NCBI GenBank assembly: GCA_938021455.1 | Contig: CALIGP010000229.1 | Span: 1 to 7,231 of the forward strand | Reading direction: 5' to 3' | Length of the DNA stretch: 7,231 nt | From: an uncultured Lewinella sp. | GTDB taxonomy: Bacteria; Bacteroidota; Bacteroidia; Chitinophagales; Saprospiraceae | Part shown: positions 1 through 6,778 of the stretch, piece after piece | How positions within the stretch are numbered: position 1 is the first letter of the stretch | Layout of the letters: the number at the start of each line of letters is the position of its first letter | Made by a program: the position numbers and the translations under genes | The notes under the pieces: model-generated | What the model was told of the DNA's origin: nothing | Seen by the model: the letters and a program-made list of their open reading frames with translations, nothing else | Database searches by the model: none

Positions 1-295
1 ACAGGTTCCAGGAAGTTCGAATCGTACCAGGGTTATTGCTGTTGTGGACCAAAGACATGTTCGTCCCGTTAATGTTACCACTTGCAGACACGAACTCTAA
101 AATCGAAGGTTCGTAACTAATACTGAATTGCAGTCCGGAAATGGCCGTAAAATTGGCCCCAATGATGTCAACACAAACTTCACTCCCAACCGGTCCGTCA
201 GCATCAGTGATGGTTACGGACAGGGGTTGTGCACTCAGGCCGACGGTCAGGCAGAGCAATAGCCCGCTGAAGAGCAGTTGGTAAAAATTTTTCAT
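1..295 (-). CDS. Secreted cohesin-domain-like protein, N-terminal part (cut by window edge)
   Basis: Only the first 98 residues are in the window; the gene continues beyond position 1. The product begins with a clear signal peptide: MKNF, then a hydrophobic stretch of about 16 residues ending in GLSAQ, a cleavage context typical of Bacteroidota. The mature part starts with a pattern typical of cohesin-like beta-sandwich domains (residues about 24-98): GSEVCVDI, then an FTAISGLQFSISYEPSILEF segment, where a regularly spaced first strand is followed by the 'G-x-Q-F-x-(I/L)-x-(Y/W)' strand. An in-frame TAG lies immediately before the ATG, so this is the first possible start. The gene lies 60 bp downstream of another secreted cohesin-like gene in the same direction, so the two may share a transcript. 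A C-terminal T9SS sorting domain would be expected but is outside the window. Ligand and function are unknown. Confidence 0.85.
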   Translation of the reverse strand, partial: MKNFYQLLFSGLLLCLTVGLSAQPLSVTITDADGPVGSEVCVDIIGANFTAISGLQFSISYEPSILEFVSASGNINGTNMSLVHNSNNPGTIRTSWNL

Positions 296-355
296 CTAAA
301 TTTCAGTTGTTGGGATTAAAATCGGATGTCCTTTAAAAAAATGCTGGAGAGACGC

Positions 356-1147
356 TTATCTGCCGTTTCGACGCACAATCACCTTGCGGTGAAGTTGTTC
401 CCGATCGGTTGTTATTCTCACAATATAGGCGCCATCAGCACCAAAATCAGTGGCGTTGAGATCAAATGTATTCGCACCAGGCCGCAGGGTATAGGGCTGT
501 TGGCGGAGCGTTCGGCCTTCGATGTTCAACAACTCTAAGGTTGCTTTACCGCCGTAATTGAGTTGAAGCCGAAGTTGACTAAGATTGTGAATGGGGTTAG
601 GCGCCACCGTGAAGCGAGGGTCTTCTGCAAAGACGGAAACACTCGATGGGCCTTCAATGGTAACCGTACCGGGCTTTAGCTCGGGTTCCAGACGATTGTT
701 ATCACTATCGTTGGCACTGGTCTTAAAGGGAATACTATCAAAGCTTATGGCCGTCTGTAAGCCAACCCCCATCTTAGGTTGAAAGCGTAGGCTGAATAGT
801 ATGGTACTGTCGGGCAGGTCAAAGCCCATCAGGCTACCATCCACTTCGAGGTAGCCAATCCGACCAGTATCTAGTTTTGTTTGGTTGAAGTTCTCATCCT
901 GGCTACCGTCCATCGCAATGTTGGCTACGCCAAGAAAGTCAAGCGCTTCGATGTCCCAAGACAAGGAAAGCTGAACGCCGACAACACTCTCAATATCGAT
1001 ACCTCGCACATTCACCAATACTTCCGACTCCGTGTCGGTAGTAGCATCTTCCACAAAGAAGCTGGTCGTTTGGGCGGAAAGAGGTAAGGCAATAACCAGC
1101 AGCAGCAAGGCCGCGGTAACGCGCCAGAAAAAACTTGGTATGTTCAT
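356..1147 (-). CDS. Secreted cohesin-like protein with T9SS type A sorting domain
   Basis: The product is 263 residues if it starts at the ATG at 1147. That start gives a compact signal peptide (MNIPSFFWR, a hydrophobic core, then LPLSAQ). An in-frame ATG seven codons upstream (1168) would add MYYNPES, which is acidic and atypical before a signal peptide; neither start has a good Shine-Dalgarno. Residues about 27-170 resemble a cohesin-type beta-sandwich: SEVLVNVRGID, then VVGVQLSLSWDIEALDFLGV, and later a STILFSLRF strand. Residues about 180-263 are a T9SS type A C-terminal domain: FTVAPNPI, a beta-rich middle with LELLNIEGR, and a final GAYIVRITTD...HRKVIV. Known members of this sorting family are moved across the outer membrane and attached to the surface or released. 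There is no dockerin, transmembrane segment or enzyme motif. Its role is inferred as a small cell-surface binding or scaffold protein; the fold assignment is by pattern only. Confidence 0.88.
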   Translation of the reverse strand: MNIPSFFWRVTAALLLLVIALPLSAQTTSFFVEDATTDTESEVLVNVRGIDIESVVGVQLSLSWDIEALDFLGVANIAMDGSQDENFNQTKLDTGRIGYLEVDGSLMGFDLPDSTILFSLRFQPKMGVGLQTAISFDSIPFKTSANDSDNNRLEPELKPGTVTIEGPSSVSVFAEDPRFTVAPNPIHNLSQLRLQLNYGGKATLELLNIEGRTLRQQPYTLRPGANTFDLNATDFGADGAYIVRITTDREQLHRKVIVRRNGR

Positions 1148-1330
1148 CGATTCGGGATTATAATACATTGGTGGCCAGGGCCGCCTCTCTAAGACAACGC
1201 TAAGGTAACTAATTTAGGCCAGCTACTGGCAGCAAATTGGCAGGTCATTTTTCAGCGGGTCATTTAGGCGCCGGTGCGCGGGTGCAAGGGAAGGTTAAAA
1301 AGCATTGACGAAACGGGGAATATAGACGTT

Positions 1331-1367
1331 TAACGGCCCCGACAGAAAGATTCCGTCGGGGCCGTTA
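1331..1367 (-). terminator. Probable transcription terminator hairpin after the large adhesin-like gene
   Basis: A perfect 13-bp GC-rich inverted repeat (TAACGGCCCCGAC at 1331-1343, its exact complement at 1355-1367) encloses an 11-base spacer. Inside the spacer GAA (1345-1347) can pair with TTC (1351-1353) around a 3-base loop. The hairpin begins 27 bp past the stop codon of the gene ending at 1394, the usual terminator place. A canonical T-tract is missing on either strand: the minus strand continues AAACG. It may therefore act as a weak or T-tract-independent terminator, or as a 3'-end stabilising stem. Confidence 0.6.
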
Positions 1368-1393
1368 CAAAGAGATATTTGTTGCTTCCGGTA

Positions 1394-4300
1394 CTAGCGG
1401 ACCAGTAATTTGCGCGAAGCTTTGTAATCTCCTGATGTTAGTGTGTACAGGTACATCCCCGCTGAGCGGAACTGCTCCCGATTCAGAATCAGTTGGTTAG
1501 CTCCGCCAACGGCATCGATTTTTTGTTCCAGAACGATGCGGCCCGTAATGTCACGAACCGTAATGTTGGCAGCTGCCGCTTCGGGCAGCTCGAACCGAAT
1601 AGTTGTTGCCGACACCAGTGGGTTGGGCGAAGCACCACTCAGGTGAGGCTCCGAAACCTGCGCCGCAGCAGAAGGCATAAACGCAATGTTCAAAAGACTC
1701 GCCCGACCATTGTTCGTGTAGGCTTCACTGAAGACCAGGTCATCACTAACGCTCAGGACCTCACTCAGGCTCGTGTTCTCCGAAGCCGTAAGCTCTACGG
1801 TAAGCAAGTCGGATACTGCCGTCAGCTCACTACCAGCATGATAGCTGAATGCTAACCATCCACGTTCCAGTAAGCGCGTATTCAGGTTGGCAGCAGAAAG
1901 AGCTCCTCCATCTAGCAGGTTTACGGCTACGGATTCGTCAAAGCGGAAAGTACCCTGCCACCCAGTCAAACCGGCTACGTCGCCAGCTTTGATGGTTACG
2001 ACCTTGGTTTCTCCGGCTATGAGGTTAACGTCTTCCGTGAGGAAGTTAACGGCTTCGCTTCTTGGGCGTCCGGACTGACCGAAGTTATCCGTACCGTTAC
2101 CATTAACGTCACCAACCATGACACCAATGAAGTCAGCGTCAAAAACATTACCGTCCAGGTTGTTCTCATTAACTACCTCGGGGAAATTTGTTGCCCAGGG
2201 GTTATCAACCACCGGGAAGATGAACTTGGCATCGATAAAGCGGTAGGCAGTGTTGTTACGGTAGCTATCGTCTAATCCAAGGATCAGTCGGCGGATCGCA
2301 ATAATATCCTGAACCGAAATCTCCTCATCCGCATTGGCATCGGCAGCCAGGCGGCGGTAAGCAGAAGGGATAGGCTGGAGGCCTAAGATGTGACGAGTAA
2401 TCAACACCAAGTCAAAGGTAGAGACCCCCTGACTGTGGTTGATGTAAATGTCAAGGTCAGCATCGATGGTGTAATCATCACCTGCGCGTAGGTTCTCAAA
2501 CAGGAATCCGCCGTTGTCGTCGGAAAGTGTGCCCTGTTCTAGGTCAATTCCTGAGAGCTGCATGGAAACACCTCCGATGGCGTTTCCGCCTTCTGAAATT
2601 ACCGTTCCGGCAATATTACCTAACCGGCTCTGGTCACAGGCATTGTCCGACCGCTGTACCAGCGTGAATACAGAACAGTAGTCACCACGTCCGGCGGGGT
2701 CAAAAGCGTAGACGCGGACCGGAACGGTCTCGTCACTATTACAGTTTAGGATGATACCGTCCCGACCGGGAACGGGGTTGAAGCCCGCCGCGCCTGCCTC
2801 AAACTCAGTGTAGATGGAGTAGGTTACTTCACCAGAACAATCTTCAACGTCACTGGCGATAAAATCAGTGGCCCACATAGCAGCGGTACCACCACCCTCA
2901 CCGTCAGGCATCAGCGTAACCGTAAGTTGACCAATACAAATTGGCGTTGGTGCTAATGCATCCGTTACACAGAATTCAACGATCTCATTATCTACATTAC
3001 CACATCCGTCCGTACCCTGAATGCGAACGGCATGAGCGCCAACGGGGACATTACTAAGGCTAATGGTGTAGTTGCCTTCTGCATCAGAAGTGATTTCGTT
3101 GTCCAGTAGCAGTCGCGTACGGTTAAACCCATCCGCTACGCGATAGTCAACGTCCAACTCAATGCGAACACCTAATTGGTCCTGAGCCGTACAGGCATCC
3201 GTCAATTCAAAAACCAAGCTTACATTGCCCGTACAGTTAACACCCTGGGCGGGGAAACAATCTACGGGGTTGTTCTCCGTAATCTGAGGCGCAATCTCAT
3301 CATGGATTTTAATGAACTGCTGATAAAGGAAAGCTCCCCGGCTATTATCCGTTCCGTAAGCTTCGTTGTCTTCGTTATCGGCACCGTTGTTATCATCCGT
3401 ACCATCGGTATCGTCTCCATCATCTACTGGCCAGAGGAAACCGCCATTGTTGCGGTTCGCATCTCCGTCAAGTACGGCAGAATCGTCAGTACGGTCACCT
3501 GGGTTATTTGGTATTACGTGTAGGTAAGTCCGTTCGCGTAGATTGTTGTCGCCGTCATAATCCCGCGGGATTAGGTAAGGCTCACCCAGTGTGTTGTACT
3601 CACACCAGTTGATCAGGCTATGATTGATCCGAAGCTTGTAGCACTCGTCGGCATCACTCGCGAAAGTATCGATGGTAATTTCGCGGGTGATCAGGTCACA
3701 TCCCGTTTCCACAATGATCACATCGTCAATGCTCGGCGTCTGCATACAGAACGCCTCTGCGTCAGCGGGGAAGCTGATGATGTAATCATGTACACCTTCA
3801 ACATTGATTCGTTGGCGGCAGGGGTTAACATTCGTGAATCCTTCGCCATCCGTAGCCGTGAACGTACGGGTGAAAGAGCCGACACCACAATTATTCACAC
3901 TACCAACGATGCTTTGAGAAACGACTACATCACAGTTGTCTGTTCCAAAAGCTTCTCCAAAGGCAGCGTTCAATTCATCATCACTTGCTTCCTGAATGGT
4001 TGCTGGCAGGCCAACGGCTTCATACTCAATACAAGTAAGTTCCATTGGGCCGGGAGGCGAACAGGTAGGGGCGGCCTTGTCTTCAACGAGGACAGAAAGC
4101 CAGCAGTAATTTTCGTTCCCCAACTCATCCGTTACGCGGAGGCCTACAAGTACGCTACCCAAGTCCTCACAAGTAAGGGAAATGGATGGACCGTAGGAAG
4201 AACCGGAAAGAAGAGAGTAGGAACCATCCGCATTTTGGCGAACCCGTGCGATTGCAAGACTAACGTTGCTGCAGTCATCGTAACTACCAGCATCCAGCAT

Positions 4301-5830
4301 CTCAGGCGTAAGGATAGCCAGGCCCGTACTGGCGCTCTGGCCCGGCAACTGCCCGGAGGTAATACTCACGTTGAGCCCGTCTTCACACACGGCAACGGGG
4401 GCGGTACCATCCATAACCCGGATGTCTATATCCGTAAAGTCTGCGTTTCCGCACTCATCATTGTAAGTATAGCGTAACACGTGGCTGCCCACGGGAATGA
4501 CCGTAGTTACTTCCGCGTTATTGTCGTTTAGGTTAACCGTGAAAGTTCCAATTGGAGCAGAGGTGTTTCCATTAGGGAAGATGTCCGCTCGCAATTCCAG
4601 GTCGTTACTGCAGGCATCGCTCAGACCAATGGAAGCCATGTCAAGGCGAATGTAAGCACCACATTGATTACCGGCATTTGTCAAAAATTCAAGCGGGCCA
4701 TCGTCAGCAACGCCGTCAAAGTCCAGATCCTGAACTGGAGCCGTGAAGACAGGAGCGGTGAAGTCACCGATCTTAACGATCTGAGTGAGCGTTCTTACGT
4801 CCGTTGGCACACACCAGTCAATTACGGTATAGGTACGAATTACCTTGTATGCCAGCTCACAGGTTACAATCGGGGGAGAATCCTCGAAGGTGATACCGAT
4901 GTTACAAAAGCCACCGTTCTCACCGAGTCTCAGTGGAATAGTAGAGCCATTGGGGCCATCAAAAAAGGGAAGGTCCTGAGGGCGGGGATCGGGTAAATCG
5001 CCGAAGGCAAGTCCCATGTCCTCCAATTCATCACATTCGATCGTTATGACTTCAGGGATGTTGGTCACGTCTAAATCATCAAGACCAGGACGTGTGAAGG
5101 TTATCGTATAACTGGCAACGGCGGGGGCGTTAGCTTCTCCGGAAACGGAGTTACAACTACCGTCTCTCACTGTGAACGTTCTGGTTAGTTCTACATCGTT
5201 ACACTGTGGATTAACGGCATCACGGTTGATGATGTCATTAACACAGATTTCTACTTCTTCGGAGCAATTGTCCGTAGCCGTAGGTAAGCCTCCGCCAGCC
5301 ATCAGGCGTAAGCGCAACTGAGGGTCCAGAGTACCAGCGATTACTTGACCAGTAAAGGTGTTAACCCGGTAGCAACGAGCAACAGTGTTGGGCAAGAGGC
5401 CAAGATCAATCCCTTCAATTTGATTACAATACAAAGGGCCTGCTGGCTCTTCGGGGATCGCCGTAAACTCCGGGGAGGTTTTATCTTCAGCATTAACGAT
5501 ACCCCATCCTACGGTAAAGCCGGGTACATCATCCGCCGTAATCCGGAAAGTATAGGTTCCACAACGATCAATGATGGCACCATTATCGGTGTTTCCATCT
5601 TCTACCACTACGTTGAAGGCATCAAAGGGAACGACAACGCCGTCTCCATCAGCATCAAAATCGCCCGTTAGGACTTCCTGCGGGATTAATAATGCTTCAC
5701 AATTATCATTAAGGGTAACGTTTATTTCTCCAATCACCGCCAGGCGAACCAGGGTGTCGTTTTGCGCATACAACGCACCCGTCATAAAGACGAGGGAGAC
5801 AAACGCTAAGTAGCGTAAGGCTAATTTCAT
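1394..5830 (-). CDS. Giant secreted HYR/Ig-like adhesin with dockerin, cohesin-like and T9SS sorting domains
   Basis: The product has 1478 residues. The ATG at 5830 is chosen because it opens directly into a signal peptide (MKLALRY, hydrophobic core, GALYAQ); the frame stays open to a TTG at 5884, but that would put 18 polar residues before it. Residues about 24-1065 are a series of Ig/HYR-like modules. Their joints are marked by D-x-(T/x)-(A/S)-P motifs at 116, 356, 474, 584, 844 and 957, with DxCGN motifs at 458 and 941. All 38 cysteines fall between 44 and 1065. Residues 803-828 form a highly acidic insertion. Then come a carboxypeptidase-regulatory-like domain (about 1070-1122), a dockerin-type pair (GVSTFDLVLITRHILGL at 1135-1151; ANADEEISVQDIIAIRRLIL at 1165-1184) with its usual tail ending GDVNGNG (1240-1246), a cohesin-like domain (about 1259-1388) and a T9SS type A domain (about 1398-1478, SPNP to KLLVR). 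No catalytic motif is visible. Surface adhesion or matrix formation is inferred. A strong promoter lies upstream and a hairpin follows. Confidence 0.93.
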   Translation of the reverse strand: MKLALRYLAFVSLVFMTGALYAQNDTLVRLAVIGEINVTLNDNCEALLIPQEVLTGDFDADGDGVVVPFDAFNVVVEDGNTDNGAIIDRCGTYTFRITADDVPGFTVGWGIVNAEDKTSPEFTAIPEEPAGPLYCNQIEGIDLGLLPNTVARCYRVNTFTGQVIAGTLDPQLRLRLMAGGGLPTATDNCSEEVEICVNDIINRDAVNPQCNDVELTRTFTVRDGSCNSVSGEANAPAVASYTITFTRPGLDDLDVTNIPEVITIECDELEDMGLAFGDLPDPRPQDLPFFDGPNGSTIPLRLGENGGFCNIGITFEDSPPIVTCELAYKVIRTYTVIDWCVPTDVRTLTQIVKIGDFTAPVFTAPVQDLDFDGVADDGPLEFLTNAGNQCGAYIRLDMASIGLSDACSNDLELRADIFPNGNTSAPIGTFTVNLNDNNAEVTTVIPVGSHVLRYTYNDECGNADFTDIDIRVMDGTAPVAVCEDGLNVSITSGQLPGQSASTGLAILTPEMLDAGSYDDCSNVSLAIARVRQNADGSYSLLSGSSYGPSISLTCEDLGSVLVGLRVTDELGNENYCWLSVLVEDKAAPTCSPPGPMELTCIEYEAVGLPATIQEASDDELNAAFGEAFGTDNCDVVVSQSIVGSVNNCGVGSFTRTFTATDGEGFTNVNPCRQRINVEGVHDYIISFPADAEAFCMQTPSIDDVIIVETGCDLITREITIDTFASDADECYKLRINHSLINWCEYNTLGEPYLIPRDYDGDNNLRERTYLHVIPNNPGDRTDDSAVLDGDANRNNGGFLWPVDDGDDTDGTDDNNGADNEDNEAYGTDNSRGAFLYQQFIKIHDEIAPQITENNPVDCFPAQGVNCTGNVSLVFELTDACTAQDQLGVRIELDVDYRVADGFNRTRLLLDNEITSDAEGNYTISLSNVPVGAHAVRIQGTDGCGNVDNEIVEFCVTDALAPTPICIGQLTVTLMPDGEGGGTAAMWATDFIASDVEDCSGEVTYSIYTEFEAGAAGFNPVPGRDGIILNCNSDETVPVRVYAFDPAGRGDYCSVFTLVQRSDNACDQSRLGNIAGTVISEGGNAIGGVSMQLSGIDLEQGTLSDDNGGFLFENLRAGDDYTIDADLDIYINHSQGVSTFDLVLITRHILGLQPIPSAYRRLAADANADEEISVQDIIAIRRLILGLDDSYRNNTAYRFIDAKFIFPVVDNPWATNFPEVVNENNLDGNVFDADFIGVMVGDVNGNGTDNFGQSGRPRSEAVNFLTEDVNLIAGETKVVTIKAGDVAGLTGWQGTFRFDESVAVNLLDGGALSAANLNTRLLERGWLAFSYHAGSELTAVSDLLTVELTASENTSLSEVLSVSDDLVFSEAYTNNGRASLLNIAFMPSAAAQVSEPHLSGASPNPLVSATTIRFELPEAAAANITVRDITGRIVLEQKIDAVGGANQLILNREQFRSAGMYLYTLTSGDYKASRKLLVR

Positions 5831-5954
5831 AAGATCACGATTCTTGAGATTACAGAAAACTAAACCACTACCCGTTTTTCTCAAAGCGGTGAGATGCTAA
5901 TAAAAGCATTCCACAAATTCAATTTCATCGGTTTTTGCCCGGGTAATATCCTAA

Positions 5955-5988
5955 CAAAGGTAAGAAATGCGTCGTTAAACTCCCAAAA
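5955..5988 (-). promoter_or_regulatory. Bacteroidota-type promoter (-33 TTTTG, -7 TACCTTTG) for the large adhesin-like gene
   Basis: Read on the minus strand, TTTTG (5988-5984) is followed after 21 bases by TACCTTTG (5962-5955). This matches the Bacteroidota primary sigma factor consensus TTTG / TAnnTTTG at every fixed position, with spacing in the accepted 19-21 range. Transcription should begin a few bases below 5955, giving a leader of roughly 115-120 bases before the ATG at 5830. The -33 element ends one base from the stop codon of the upstream DNA glycosylase gene, which suggests that the large gene is transcribed on its own rather than only by read-through. Confidence 0.75.
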
Positions 5989-5989
5989 T

Positions 5990-6616
5990 TTAACGCTTTG
6001 CTAAATTTCCTCCTTTAATGGTCTTGATCAGGCTACGCAAAACGGGTATAGTTTCGCTTTCAATCCAAGGGTTTTTGCGCAGAAATATGCCGTTTCTAGG
6101 GCTGGGATGTGGAAGCACAAAGTACTCGGGCAGGTAGTCTTCAAAAGAGCGAACCGTTTCTGTCAACGTCTTCTTTTTGGCCTTTCCCAGGTAGTGTGCC
6201 TGTGCCCAGGCTCCGATCAAAATTTTCATCCGCAGGTCAGGCATCATGGCCAATAAAGGCGCTTGCCAGCGGGGCGCACATTCCGGGCGGGGTGGCAGAT
6301 CTCCGCCCTTTCCCTTACCGGGATAACAAAAGCCCACCGGTAGGATGGCGAAGGTGGAAGCATCGTAAAATTCCTCCTCACTCACCCCCATCCACATTCT
6401 GAGTTTTCGCCCACTAGGGTCATCCCATGGCGTTCCGGCTTCGTGTGCTAATCTACCGGGTGCCTGCCCGATGATGGCGATTTTAGCCTTGGGATGAACG
6501 CTAAATATTGGTTTGGGGCCAAGCGGTAAAGCATCCGCACAGATTTTGCAGTCAGCCGCTTCCCGCAGGAGAGGGTGACCTAAAAAGGGAGAAAAATTAA
6601 TGCTCGAATCTGGCAT
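5990..6616 (-). CDS. Uracil-DNA glycosylase family protein, probable [4Fe-4S] type
   Basis: The 208-residue product belongs to the uracil-DNA glycosylase superfamily, enzymes that remove damaged or deaminated bases from DNA in the cytoplasm. Motif A is GQAPG at 50-54, followed by GTPWDDPSGRKLR (61-73), which lines up with the GEAPG...GRPFVGRAG region of family 4 enzymes; Trp64 takes the place of the uracil-stacking Phe. Motif B is HPSPRN at 170-175. Cys23 and Cys26 (CKIC) with Cys97 and Cys113 (16 apart, FCYPGKGKGG...PPRPEC) match the four cluster-binding cysteines of family 4. The segments LPVGFCYPG, GDLPPRPECAP and TLTETVR are ones I recognise from a widespread but little-characterised subgroup also found in Proteobacteria. 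The length is normal for that subgroup. A TAA directly precedes the ATG in frame, so the start is secure. No Shine-Dalgarno or clear promoter is seen upstream. The family call is firm; the precise substrate is not known. Confidence 0.93.
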   Translation of the reverse strand: MPDSSINFSPFLGHPLLREAADCKICADALPLGPKPIFSVHPKAKIAIIGQAPGRLAHEAGTPWDDPSGRKLRMWMGVSEEEFYDASTFAILPVGFCYPGKGKGGDLPPRPECAPRWQAPLLAMMPDLRMKILIGAWAQAHYLGKAKKKTLTETVRSFEDYLPEYFVLPHPSPRNGIFLRKNPWIESETIPVLRSLIKTIKGGNLAKR

Positions 6617-6778
6617 TTAAGAAGATAAGTTACTGTGCCTGGGACCGAATTGAAGAAGCGAGACCTGGCTCAACCTTGCTTCTCCAACCATGCTTTGCAC
6701 CAGCGGCTGCGCCCTTCTTTTCATGGTCCGGCTCTCGTCAGACTCCATAAATAGAAAGGGAACATCCACGTCAATATA

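Noticed and set aside
1218..1230. Small palindrome GCCAG-CTA-CTGGC upstream of the 263-residue gene as an operator
   Set aside because: A 5-bp arm is too short to be distinguished from chance, and no promoter element is recognisable beside it.
3620..4477. Long plus-strand open frame of 285 codons
   Set aside because: It lies wholly inside the large minus-strand gene, whose product has a signal peptide, repeated modules and a sorting domain. The plus-strand translation shows no recognisable domain or signal and is an antisense shadow.
1..5830. A cellulosome or polysaccharide-degradation locus
   Set aside because: Cohesin/dockerin domains are present, but no glycoside hydrolase, carbohydrate-binding module or SusC/SusD-like gene is seen in the window.
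5831..5884. TTG at 5884 as the start of the large protein
   Set aside because: It is a rare start codon and would place 18 mostly polar residues before a normal signal peptide; the ATG at 5830 fits better.
6654..6683. Imperfect inverted repeat (AGAAGCGAG / CTTGCTTCT) between the two right-hand genes as a terminator
   Set aside because: On the minus-strand transcript it contains an A-C mismatch, has a 12-base loop, and is not followed by a T-tract, so it is not convincing.
6617..6778. Possible tRNA or small gene in the 162-bp gap
   Set aside because: No cloverleaf with a proper T-loop and acceptor stem could be formed on either strand, and no supported short reading frame is present.
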